Position numbers and translations under genes: made by a program
Shown: positions 1-6,750 of the stretch, piece by piece
Numbering within the stretch: position 1 is the stretch's first letter
Layout of the letters: the number at the start of each line of letters is the position of its first letter
The notes under the pieces: generated by a model
The model's input: only the letters and a program-made list of their open reading frames with translations
What the model was told of the DNA's origin: nothing
The model's database searches: none
DNA from: Acidobacteriota bacterium
GTDB taxonomy: Bacteria; Acidobacteriota; Terriglobia; Acidiferrales; 2-02-FULL-67-57
Direction: 5' to 3'
Assembly: GCA_022571295.1 (NCBI GenBank)
Contig: JACZYA010000006.1
Coordinates: forward strand, 1 to 54,583
Length of the DNA: 54,583 nt

Positions 1-27
1 CGCTTAGCCGCCGCAGCGGGAGGATTC

Positions 28-801
28 ATGCCACGTAAAAGCACGCCCCCACGAGCACAGCCGGCACTTTCGTCTGAAAAGGCAATTCCTATACTTGAGC
101 AATTGATTGCAGAGTCCTCTGACCTTTACACTCAAGGCGAAAACTCAGCAAATATGACTGAATGGATGCAAACCGCCGAAAATGCTCTTATCGGTGCCTT
201 TGGAGATCCCAGTTCCAATCTACAAAGCTTCGGGCGAGCCCAGACTGGCTCATATTCCCCATACGACACTGAAGAATATCGGAAAGAACAGTTCGAAGAC
301 CAACTCAACGGTATGGTCGCTGTACTGAAAAGCTCCGTGAAGCAACTCCGTTGGACGCTACCTGATCCAACGCAGGTCTTCTTGCCTGCTGGTTCACAGC
401 ATGATGCATTTGTCGAGATAAGATCCATCATCAAAACTGCGACCATTGAAATAACCATTGTCGATCCGTACGTAGATGAAACACTGTGGCCCTTGCTCAA
501 GAACCTACCTGCTTCTGTCAGGATAAGGATTCTCACGAACCACCTAAAAGGAGATTTTTCGTTGGAGGCCAAGAAGTTTATAGCTCAACATACTAATCCA
601 GTTGAAGTTCGCCAGACTTCAAATTACCACGATCGCTTTCTTATCGTCGATGGCCAGAAGTGCTGGCATCTAGGGGCATCCATAAAAGATGCTGGCTCAA
701 AAGCGTTTTTGATCTCTCAAGTTCAAAGCCCGAATGTCGTGAATGCTGTCAAGAGCGACATAAATTCCGAATGGGCTGGTGCAAGTATTACTCCGATCTA
801 A
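28..801 (+). CDS. PLD-like (HKD-variant) domain protein of unknown role
   Basis: A 257-residue protein. The C-terminal half (about residues 125-235) looks like a phospholipase D-like phosphodiesterase fold: a strand with IVDPYVD near 144-150, then YHDRFLIVDG near 200-209. His201, Arg203 and Asp208 match HxK(x4)D with Lys replaced by Arg. Only one such motif is present, so activity would need dimerisation or may be lost. The N-terminal 110 residues are a helical region I do not recognise. A GGGAGG ribosome site lies 4 bases before the ATG. The gene is clearly less GC-rich than the next two genes, which suggests horizontal origin. PLD-like domains of this kind occur in nucleases and in defence proteins, but nothing here fixes the substrate. 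Confidence 0.75.
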   Translation: MPRKSTPPRAQPALSSEKAIPILEQLIAESSDLYTQGENSANMTEWMQTAENALIGAFGDPSSNLQSFGRAQTGSYSPYDTEEYRKEQFEDQLNGMVAVLKSSVKQLRWTLPDPTQVFLPAGSQHDAFVEIRSIIKTATIEITIVDPYVDETLWPLLKNLPASVRIRILTNHLKGDFSLEAKKFIAQHTNPVEVRQTSNYHDRFLIVDGQKCWHLGASIKDAGSKAFLISQVQSPNVVNAVKSDINSEWAGASITPI

Positions 802-974
802 GAGACGGGCGTTTTCTCAGTGGTGCTTGTTTGAGATATTGCTCTCATCCCCCTCAGTTCACTAAACCCAAAAATATCCTCTCGCCCTCCGGACGCCGCT
901 CGGGCTATGCTGGCTGCGCGGGCAACAGGGAGAGCCGCTGGCTGCAAATCACCAACCGCTAGGAGTGGAAACAC

Positions 975-1463
975 TTGCCGACAGAACAGCAAGCTGACGA
1001 ACAAATTGCCCGGACAGACGAGCGCGCCGACGCCTACGTGGACCTCACCCTGCGGGTGCGCTACGCCGAGACCGACCAGATGGGCGTGGCCTACTACGCC
1101 AACCACTTGGTCTGGTTCGAGCTCGGGCGGACGGAGTTGTTCCGGCAACGCGGCTACACCTATCAGGAATTGGAAGAGAAAGAAGGCTGCTACATCATGG
1201 TGGCCGAGGCGCACTGCCGCTACCACGCCCCGGCGCGCTACGACCAACTGCTGACCGTCCGCACCCGCGTCAAGTCGGCGCGCAGCCGCTTGCTCTGCTT
1301 CAGCTACGAGTTGCTGGCCGAGGACGGAACACGAATTGCCAGCGGCGAAACCCTGCACGTCATCACCGGCCGCGACGGCAAACCCCGCAGCCTTCCCGAG
1401 CGCTACCGCCAAGCGCTACTCGCCCCGCCGACGGCGGGGCTCGCACCGACAACCACAGAGTGA
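975..1463 (+). CDS. Acyl-CoA thioesterase, YbgC/FadM (4HBT hotdog) family
   Basis: A 162-residue hotdog-fold thioesterase expected to hydrolyse cytosolic acyl-CoA thioesters. The family signature is clear: RYAETDQMGVAYYANH with the catalytic Asp at about residue 34, followed by the WFELGRTE helix. The TTG start at 975 is chosen because AGGAG lies 9 bases upstream and the first 20 residues are the usual poorly conserved leader. The last codons (ending PTTTE) are supplied by a dispersed ACCACAGAG-type repeat that begins inside the gene, so the native C-terminus may have been altered. Length is slightly above the usual 130-150 residues. The substrate chain length cannot be read from sequence. 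Confidence 0.9.
   Translation: MPTEQQADEQIARTDERADAYVDLTLRVRYAETDQMGVAYYANHLVWFELGRTELFRQRGYTYQELEEKEGCYIMVAEAHCRYHAPARYDQLLTVRTRVKSARSRLLCFSYELLAEDGTRIASGETLHVITGRDGKPRSLPERYRQALLAPPTAGLAPTTTE
1422..1440. repeat. GC-rich hairpin inside the 3' end of the thioesterase gene
   Basis: A perfect 8-bp stem, GCCCCGCC and GGCGGGGC, closes a GAC loop. It resembles the short-loop GC hairpins seen at 51006-51046. Its position at the poorly conserved C-terminus suggests insertion of a mobile hairpin unit, but chance formation in GC-rich DNA is possible. Confidence 0.5.
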
Positions 1464-1559
1464 ACTAATGGAACCACAGAGACACAGAGAGCACAAAGTC
1501 AGGAGAGGAAGTGTTGTGCCTTACGTCCTCTCTCTGTCCTCCGCGCTCTCTGCGGTGAA
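1452..1559. repeat. Dispersed ACCACAGAG / CTCTGCGGT intergenic repeat
   Basis: The gap between the thioesterase and hutH is made of purine-rich ACCACAGAG and CACAGAGAG units on the left and the roughly complementary CTCTCTGTCC and CTCTCTGCGGTGAA units on the right, so the whole forms a long imperfect inverted repeat. Elements with these units occur between genes in many environmental bacterial genomes, which is my recollection rather than a search. The left end supplies the stop codon of the thioesterase. Confidence 0.6.
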
Positions 1560-1567
1560 GACGTCTT

Positions 1568-3073
1568 ATGCCGATTGAGCTGACCGGCAACAACCTGACC
1601 ACCGAGCAGTTCCGCCGCGTCGTCTTTGACAGCGAGCCGGTGGCACTGGCTGCTTCCGCCCGCACGGGCGTCGAGCGCTCGCGCGCTTTGGTGGAGCAAC
1701 TGGTGGCCGAAAACAAAGTCGCCTACGGAATCACCACCGGCTTTGGCGACTTGGCCCGGGTGCGCATCCCGCCCGACCAACTGCGCGCGCTGCAACTGAA
1801 CCTTATCCGCAGCCACGCCAGCGGCGTGGGCGCCCCGCTGAGCGAAACCGAAAGCCGCGCTACGCTCCTGCTGCGCGCCAACGTCCTGGCCAAGGGACTC
1901 TCGGGCGTGCGCCCGGTGCTGCTGGAAACCTTGCTGGCGATGCTGAACCACGGCGTGCATCCGGTGATTCCCTGCCGGGGCTCGGTGGGCGCCAGCGGCG
2001 ACCTGGCTCCGCTGGCTCATTTGGCGCTGGTGCTGGTGGGCGAGGGCGAAGCTTTTGTTGACGGCCAACGCATGAAGGGCGGCGATGCGCTCAAGAAGGC
2101 GCGCATCCAACCCATCACCCTGGAAGCCAAGGAAGGCCTGGCGCTCATCAACGGCACCCAGCCCACCCTGGCCCTGGGCGTGCTGGCGCTGCTGGAAGCC
2201 GAGAACCTGGCTGACACCGCCGACGTCACCGCGGCGCTTTCACTCGACGCGCTGCGCGGCACGCCCGTCGCCTACGATGAGCGCATCCACGCCGCCCGCC
2301 CCATCCCCGGCCAGCAGCAAACGGCGCGCAACCTCGCCCGCCTGCTGGAAGGCAGCGAAATCCGCGAGTCGCACAAACAGTGCGACCGCGTGCAGGATGC
2401 CTACTCCATCCGCTGCACCCCGCAGGTGCACGGCGGCGTGCGGGAAGCGATCGCGTATGTGCGGCGACTCTTTGAAATCGAGCTCAACAGCGGCACCGAC
2501 AACCCGCTGGTGTTCGCCGAGCAGGGCGAGGTCCTCTCCGGCGGAAACTTCCACGGCGCGCCGCTGGCGCTGGCGTTGGACGTGCTCGCCATTGCGCTGG
2601 CGCAACTGGGCAACATCAGCGAGCGGCGCACCGAGCGGCTCATCAACCCCGCTTACAGCGAGCTGCCCGCCTTCCTCACCCGCAACCCGGGCGTGAACAC
2701 CGGCTTCATGATGGCGCAGGTCACCGCCGCCGCGCTGGTCTCGGAGAATAAAGGCCTGGCGCACCCGGCCTCGGTTGACTCCATTCCCACCAGCGGCAAC
2801 GAAGATTTTGTCTCCATGAGCATGGGCGCGGCGCTCAAGGCCCGCCAGGTGGCCGACAACGTCAGGACCATCCTGGCGGTGGAGCTGCTGTGCGCCTGCC
2901 AGGGCATTGACCTGCTGGCCCCGCTCAAGACCAGCCCCGCCTTGCAGCGCGCGCTGGCCGCTCTGCGCAGCCGCGTCCCGATGCTCGAAGCCGACCGCGA
3001 ACTCGCCCCCGACATCGAAGCCGCCCGCCAGCTCATCTCCGGAGAAGTATTTCAAAAAATATTGATTGGATAG
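1568..3073 (+). CDS. hutH: Histidine ammonia-lyase
   Basis: A 501-residue enzyme of the aromatic amino acid lyase family. It removes ammonia from L-histidine to give urocanate, the first step of histidine degradation. The tripeptide Ala142-Ser143-Gly144 in GSVGASGDLAPLAH would cyclise to the MIO prosthetic group. The catalytic Tyr53 region (YGITTGFG) and the QDAYSIRC-type segment (here VQDAYSIRCTPQVHG) are present, and the length is typical. The signature fits HAL better than phenylalanine or tyrosine lyases. No hutU, hutI or hutG lies nearby, so the rest of the pathway must be elsewhere. The downstream gene converges, with only 9 bp between stop codons. Confidence 0.95.
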   Translation: MPIELTGNNLTTEQFRRVVFDSEPVALAASARTGVERSRALVEQLVAENKVAYGITTGFGDLARVRIPPDQLRALQLNLIRSHASGVGAPLSETESRATLLLRANVLAKGLSGVRPVLLETLLAMLNHGVHPVIPCRGSVGASGDLAPLAHLALVLVGEGEAFVDGQRMKGGDALKKARIQPITLEAKEGLALINGTQPTLALGVLALLEAENLADTADVTAALSLDALRGTPVAYDERIHAARPIPGQQQTARNLARLLEGSEIRESHKQCDRVQDAYSIRCTPQVHGGVREAIAYVRRLFEIELNSGTDNPLVFAEQGEVLSGGNFHGAPLALALDVLAIALAQLGNISERRTERLINPAYSELPAFLTRNPGVNTGFMMAQVTAAALVSENKGLAHPASVDSIPTSGNEDFVSMSMGAALKARQVADNVRTILAVELLCACQGIDLLAPLKTSPALQRALAALRSRVPMLEADRELAPDIEAARQLISGEVFQKILIG

Positions 3074-3082
3074 AAACGGCTT

Positions 3083-3877
3083 TCAGTTGTTCATTGCGCT
3101 GCGTGAGGCAATGATCCTTTCCGCTTCCCGAAGCCCTGAGGAAAGGAGTTTTATATTCCCAGTACCATCGTCATCTACGAAACGTCCAATCCTCCCTAGA
3201 GCTACATCGGCGTTGTGCTCCTTAACGATGTGTCTCAGCATAGCTTGTTTGACTTCGCGCTTATTAATTCTCCTGGGATAATTACGCCAAAGGACAGCAA
3301 GTGCTATTTCGCGGGCGCTGGCATCTTTTCCATGGAAATAGACTCTCCCATCAACCTCTTTAAACAATGGGTACTTTCTTTCCGTTAGACCTTCCACCAG
3401 AGCTTTCGCTGCTTCCGGGGCTAACCCTCGCTGCGAGAAGCGCACCATCTCTGCAAGTATCCAAGAGCAGACCGAAACAGAAACAGAGGCATCCATCTCG
3501 TTTGGGTCGATCTCTCCAGAGTCGTGTCTACCTCCCCGGTTGCTGGCAATGTCATAAACGAACCTGCACGCACGAGGGATAAGCAACTTGACGGTGTCGT
3601 CACAGCAACTCTTGTTGAGCTGTCCTAGCTCTTGGATGAGCTTGTTAACTGAGAACTCCCTAGATCGCGGGACCGTCTTGCCACAGTGCACAAACAAAGC
3701 TTTCAGCACGGCCTCCACAAACTTGCCAGCCTTGCCCATACTGTCTTCCCACGAACTGACCTGAAATCTCTCGACCATCTTCCTAAAATGCTCCAGCGCG
3801 GCCCGCACATGCTTTGTGTCAAACGAGCGCGCCAGGCATTTCTCAATACTGATCTCTGAACTCACGAGTTCTCTCAC
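3083..3877 (-). CDS. HEPN/abortive-infection C-terminal-like protein, last gene of the accessory cassette
   Basis: A 264-residue protein of unknown function. The GTG at 3877 is chosen because it overlaps the preceding stop as GTGA and has GGAGG 4 bases upstream; a GTG at 3901 lacks a ribosome site. The first 150 residues are helical. Residues around 105-130 contain RACRFVYDIASNRGGRHDSG followed by MDASVSV and a hydrophobic helix. This layout (helix, RN-x-G-x-H turn, helix with WILAELVR-like end) recalls the abortive-infection C-terminal and HEPN-like families, but the spacing is R-x3-H rather than the usual R-x4-6-H. The C-terminal third (KYPLFKEVDG onward) looks like a small winged-helix. 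No membrane segment is visible. It is the final gene of an operon of small wHTH-like proteins. Confidence 0.7.
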   Translation of the reverse strand: MRELVSSEISIEKCLARSFDTKHVRAALEHFRKMVERFQVSSWEDSMGKAGKFVEAVLKALFVHCGKTVPRSREFSVNKLIQELGQLNKSCCDDTVKLLIPRACRFVYDIASNRGGRHDSGEIDPNEMDASVSVSVCSWILAEMVRFSQRGLAPEAAKALVEGLTERKYPLFKEVDGRVYFHGKDASAREIALAVLWRNYPRRINKREVKQAMLRHIVKEHNADVALGRIGRFVDDDGTGNIKLLSSGLREAERIIASRSAMNN

Positions 3878-4293
3878 TGCGCCTCCAATAACTCTACCCA
3901 CTTTGGCCGAAGTACGTAAACACCTTGCTTCCTGCTGTCAGCCCAACCATACTCCTTCGCCTTATTGGGATACTTGCCATTGAACTTGCCGCCGAGCAGC
4001 GCCGTCATTTTGTTCCAGGATTTTTCGATGATCTTGACTTCGATCTCCTTGTCACAGTTTCCCTTTGCGAAATACGCTAACAGCAAGGAAAATTTCTTTG
4101 GACCACTCAGTCCGCCAGCATACTTCTTCGCGAAAGCCCGTTCATTCATATCGAAATCGAGGCGTTGCACGCTCCGAGCTGCAGGCGGAGGGGTTTTGAC
4201 ATGCCTCCTAACTCTCTGCGGAACGGGCGAAAGCATGACTTCACCCTCAAACTGGTTGCCATTTTCGTCGCTAACGCTGATTCTTGCTTTCAT
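3874..4293 (-). CDS. Small winged-helix-like protein (cassette protein 3)
   Basis: A 139-residue protein. The first 25 residues form a short beta-rich segment (KARISVSDENGNQFEG). After a basic Pro-rich linker, residues about 50-137 have the pattern of a winged helix: FAKKYAGGLSGPKKFSLLLAYFAKG, then IEKSWNKMTALLGGKF, then NKAKEYGW and a KQGVYVL wing with a KWVELLE end. AGGAG stands 5 bases before the ATG, and the stop overlaps the next start as GTGA, so both are translationally coupled. The 17-bp gap to the gene before places it in the same transcript. I know no function; DNA or protein binding is an inference from fold pattern alone. Confidence 0.7.
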   Translation of the reverse strand: MKARISVSDENGNQFEGEVMLSPVPQRVRRHVKTPPPAARSVQRLDFDMNERAFAKKYAGGLSGPKKFSLLLAYFAKGNCDKEIEVKIIEKSWNKMTALLGGKFNGKYPNKAKEYGWADSRKQGVYVLRPKWVELLEAQ

Positions 4294-4309
4294 GAGAACT
4301 CCTGGCCTC

Positions 4310-4750
4310 CTAGGTCTGCACGTACGCTAACGCCCCCTTCTTGCCTTGACCATGTTCTACTCTGCGCAGCTTCTTTTTCCGGGCTAGGCGAAGGAGACTC
4401 ATGCGAATGTCGGCTCTGTTGTGGTGATAGCCTTTCACGCGCAGCGTGTGTCGAACTTGGTCCGGCAAACGTGGCTCGGAAAAGAATCCTTCCCTTTCTA
4501 GCTCCATGATGCGTGCCTGGGTCCCAGAAGGACCAATTCCGCCATCTAGCTTGTCGCTCACAGGGCCGGCCTGCCTGTCCCGAGGAGCGGCGGGCTTCCC
4601 CCCAGAGACTTCCTCCAGAATTCGCTGGAATAACGGTCCAGCAAGAGCAATCCGCAACTGTTTTTCCTTTACCCGCGAAAGGGCCGGTCCGATTTGCGGC
4701 GCGTATTTGCGTGCAGCATCAAGGATGGCTTTGACCTTTTCCTCTCCCAT
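4310..4750 (-). CDS. Small winged-helix-like protein (cassette protein 2)
   Basis: A protein of 146 residues if translation starts at the ATG at 4750, which lies 7 bases after GGAGGAG; an in-frame ATG at 4756 is only 1 base from that site and is unlikely. Residues 1-50 are helical. A variable Gly/Pro/Asp-rich linker follows, and residues about 75-146 read ARIMELEREGFFSEPR, then VRHTLRVKGYHHNRADIRMSLLRLARKKKLRRVEHG and YVQT. This is a helix-turn-helix followed by a basic wing, a pattern I have seen in small uncharacterised proteins. It is preceded by promoter copy A within a 158-bp duplicated segment, and its first residues (MGE) match those of the upstream 164-residue protein. Confidence 0.7.
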   Translation of the reverse strand: MGEEKVKAILDAARKYAPQIGPALSRVKEKQLRIALAGPLFQRILEEVSGGKPAAPRDRQAGPVSDKLDGGIGPSGTQARIMELEREGFFSEPRLPDQVRHTLRVKGYHHNRADIRMSLLRLARKKKLRRVEHGQGKKGALAYVQT

Positions 4751-4899
4751 CACCATACTCCTCCGTCAGTGGTTACTACCCGAACAGCCTACATTATCTG
4801 TTCGTTATCTGTCAAGCCCACCCAGCGCAACTTCATGACTGTTCCGTCCTACGACCGACTGCCACCTTTGAACCCTTCCTCAACTGCCGACTCACCGGT
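4742..4899. repeat. 158-bp direct repeat, copy A
   Basis: Positions 4742-4899 and 5335-5492 match at 155 of 158 bases with no gaps; the differences are a/g at 4775, t/c at 4840 and g/a at 4886 (copy A/copy B). The unit covers, in minus-strand order, the last 16 codons and stop of a gene, an intergenic region with promoter and palindrome, the ribosome site and the first codons of the next gene. Copy A includes the real 3' end of the 164-residue gene. Confidence 0.95.
4781..4815 (-). promoter_or_regulatory. Promoter with overlapping operator-like palindrome, copy A
   Basis: On the minus strand TTGACA (4815-4810) is followed after 18 bp by TAGGCT (4791-4786), a plausible -35/-10 pair about 25-30 bases before the start codon. 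A perfect inverted repeat, CGAACAG-N10-CTGTTCG (4781-4804), covers the -10 and part of the spacer. On the plus strand TTATCTGT occurs twice (4794-4801 and 4805-4812) at an 11-bp period, about one helical turn. Such placement fits repressor binding. The palindrome resembles the CGAAC/GTTCG halves of a Gram-positive LexA box, but the spacing is far too long for it. Confidence 0.55.
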
Positions 4900-5343
4900 C
4901 CCGGTGAGCAACCAAGCCTTTTTCCCTTTTTTCTTTTGGGAAGCCGGTTCGATTTTTCCTTTCCTAATATTCTTGTTGACCGAATCATTCACGTTCACGG
5001 GAACACCAATCTTCATCCGATCAAAACACCGGTCGAGGTCGTCCACATTAAACATGTCCAGACCTTCCACAACTTCAAGGAAGTAGCCGACCGTAAGCAC
5101 CTTTTCGGCATCCGTCCTTGGTATCTTTTCTGCAAACAATTCACCAACACTCAGTTTCTTTGGCCGAGAACGGCGGGGCATATCCGCAACTGAGGCATGG
5201 GCCACTCCTCCAGTTGCCCCCAGCAGGTACGCAATAAGAACTCCTAGGTACGTTTCGCCCTTCCGATTCTTTGCGCTGAACTCAGCCCGCTTAGCCTCCG
5301 CAATCGCCGCACTGATGAACTCTTTGCTGAATTTCTCTCCCAT
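4849..5343 (-). CDS. Small winged-helix-like protein (cassette protein 1)
   Basis: About 164 residues from the ATG at 5343, which is 7 bases after GGAGGAG; the ATG at 5349 is too close to the site. The first 60 residues are helical and end in a basic linker (MPRRSRPKK). Residues about 65-155 read LSVGELFAEKIPRTDAEKVL, TVGYFLEVVEGLDMFNVDDLDRCF, NVNDSVNKNIRKG, then KKGKKAWLLTGTGESAVEEGF. This parallels the third cassette protein (helix, YFL/YFA helix, N-x4-K turn, K-x-WLLT/VYVL wing), so they probably share a winged-helix fold. A promoter in repeat copy B drives it. Function is unknown. Its last 16 codons are duplicated upstream in copy B. Confidence 0.7.
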   Translation of the reverse strand: MGEKFSKEFISAAIAEAKRAEFSAKNRKGETYLGVLIAYLLGATGGVAHASVADMPRRSRPKKLSVGELFAEKIPRTDAEKVLTVGYFLEVVEGLDMFNVDDLDRCFDRMKIGVPVNVNDSVNKNIRKGKIEPASQKKKGKKAWLLTGTGESAVEEGFKGGSRS

Positions 5344-5373
5344 CACCATACTCCTCCGTCAGTGGTTGCTACC

Positions 5374-5408
5374 CGAACAGCCTACATTATCTGTTCGTTA
5401 TCTGTCAA
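5374..5408 (-). promoter_or_regulatory. Promoter with overlapping operator-like palindrome, copy B
   Basis: The same elements as in copy A occur 593 bp later: TTGACA (5408-5403), TAGGCT (5384-5379), the CGAACAG-N10-CTGTTCG palindrome (5374-5397) and the two TTATCTGT boxes. None of the three mismatches between the copies falls in these elements, so two transcripts of the cassette are probably under the same control. Confidence 0.55.
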
Positions 5409-5441
5409 GCCCACCCAGCGCAACTTCATGACCGTTCCGTC

Positions 5442-5492
5442 CTACGACCGACTGCCACCTTTGAACCCTTCCTCAACTACCGACTCACCGGT
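5442..5492 (-). pseudogene. Stranded 3' end of a lost paralogue of cassette protein 1
   Basis: The minus strand here encodes TGESVVEEGFKGGSRS and a stop, identical to the end of the 164-residue protein except for one Ala-to-Val change. No matching body lies upstream, where similarity ends at 5492. This is the tail of a former tandem paralogue, removed by deletion or left behind by unequal crossing over. Confidence 0.75.
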
Positions 5493-5565
5493 GTTGGGGG
5501 AAAAAGAGTAGGAAGAGCATTAGACCATCCTCAAGCTGATCGGAGATTGAGAAGTGATAGTGAGT

Positions 5566-6576
5566 TTATGCGAGGCTGCGGCGGAGGAAGGGGATGAAGC
5601 GGAGGCCGGCCCACCAACTGAAAGGGAAGTTGGCGAGGGTGTAGTGCCCGCAAGGCAGGATCAACAGTTGATGTGGAATGCTCAGCTCCTCCATCCGCTC
5701 CCACAGCAGGCGGGAGAGATCGAAAGGAAACGTCAGGTCGTAGCGCGCCGACACCAGCAACATGGCCGGCTCCCTGCCCCGCAAGCGCCCGACATAAGGA
5801 AAGGGACTGATCGGCATCCAGAGCTGGCGCAACTCTTCGGCGCTCACCTGCGACGCCAGTCCCTCCCACACGTGCGAGGTCAGCATCCCCCGGCTGACCA
5901 CGTCCGCGAAGTAGGTGGAGACGTGCAGGAAGACGCCCGCGCGCAGCGCCGGCTCGTGCGCCAGCGTGATGTAGGAGACCGAGGAGCCGATGCTGGTTCC
6001 CAGGATGCCAATCCGGGTGTAACCCTGCTGCTCCAACCAACGCACCGCCCGGCGCGCGTCCAGCACCGCCTGGCGCGACGCCTGCAAGGTCAGTCCGAGG
6101 TTGGGGCTCACCATCGGGTCGGCGCGCTCGTAGCCGGCGGGCTGGCGCTGGTCGTGGTAGGGCAGGCTCAACCGCAAAGCGCTGACCCCGAAGCGGCGCA
6201 GGAACCGGCAAATGCTGACGTGACTCTCGGGCTGAGCGTTCCACGGCGGCAGCAGCAGCACCGCACGCCCTTCGGGGCGCTCCGCCGGGAACCAGCGTGC
6301 GTGGACAGTGTTGTTTTCGGGAAAGGACGACTCAATCGCGCTCGGAAAACGGAGCAGGTCTCCGTCGAGCTTGTACCACTCCGCCGCCTCGGTGGCGAAG
6401 AAGCTCTCGCTGCCCTCCAGCGCCTGGCGGGAGTAGCTCTGGAGAAACTGGCGCGGGTCGTCGCGGGCCGGGTCGCCGCCCAAGTGCTCGATGCCCCACT
6501 CAAACGGGTAGGTGACGCGGCGGTTCTCGCGCGCCCAGTGTGCGCGCTCGATGGAATGAATCCAAGCTTTCAGCAT
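5566..6576 (-). CDS. Alpha/beta hydrolase, ABHD18-like
   Basis: About 336 residues from the ATG at 6576; a TTG at 6621 would add 15 poorly supported residues. The nucleophile elbow GTSIGS gives the catalytic Ser. The Asp of SARYDLTFP and the His of PCGHYTLA complete the triad in the expected order. PPWNAQPESH before the elbow resembles the oxyanion-forming segment of ABHD18/DUF2048 proteins, where an HG-type motif is replaced. There is no signal peptide, so it is probably cytosolic. The substrate is unknown. It lies 174 bp after the M16 pair on the same strand and may be transcribed with it or from its own promoter. Confidence 0.8.
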   Translation of the reverse strand: MLKAWIHSIERAHWARENRRVTYPFEWGIEHLGGDPARDDPRQFLQSYSRQALEGSESFFATEAAEWYKLDGDLLRFPSAIESSFPENNTVHARWFPAERPEGRAVLLLPPWNAQPESHVSICRFLRRFGVSALRLSLPYHDQRQPAGYERADPMVSPNLGLTLQASRQAVLDARRAVRWLEQQGYTRIGILGTSIGSSVSYITLAHEPALRAGVFLHVSTYFADVVSRGMLTSHVWEGLASQVSAEELRQLWMPISPFPYVGRLRGREPAMLLVSARYDLTFPFDLSRLLWERMEELSIPHQLLILPCGHYTLANFPFSWWAGLRFIPFLRRSLA

Positions 6577-6750
6577 GAATACCGATGAGACCAACCGCAA
6601 AGAGATACGCAAGAGCCGCAAAGTTTAGCTGTGGGTGCGATGAACCGTCAAGGTAAGAGCAAATGAATGGGAAGCAGGCGCGCCCGGCGTCTTCGAGCGC
6701 GGCCTCAACAATCTTTTCCCCCGACAGAGACCGCAAACGGCGAAGCGCAG

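Larger units (their letters stand above)
5335..5492. repeat. 158-bp direct repeat, copy B
   Basis: This copy lies exactly 593 bp after copy A and differs at three positions. It holds the start and promoter of the 164-residue gene at its low-coordinate end and a stranded gene 3' end at its high-coordinate end. Similarity stops sharply at 5492/5493, which marks a rearrangement junction. Confidence 0.95.

Noticed and set aside
798-1412. Long minus-strand open frame opposite the thioesterase
   Set aside because: It is a low-complexity Ala/Val/Gly translation opposite a clear conserved gene, a normal shadow in GC-rich DNA.
4781-4804. LexA/SOS box in the cassette promoter
   Set aside because: The CGAAC and GTTCG halves are present but 14 bases apart instead of 4, and the CTGT/ACAG spacing for the other LexA type does not fit either.
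4742-5492. CRISPR array or IS element as the source of the direct repeats
   Set aside because: Only two long repeats with a gene between them, no spacers, no terminal inverted repeats and no transposase.
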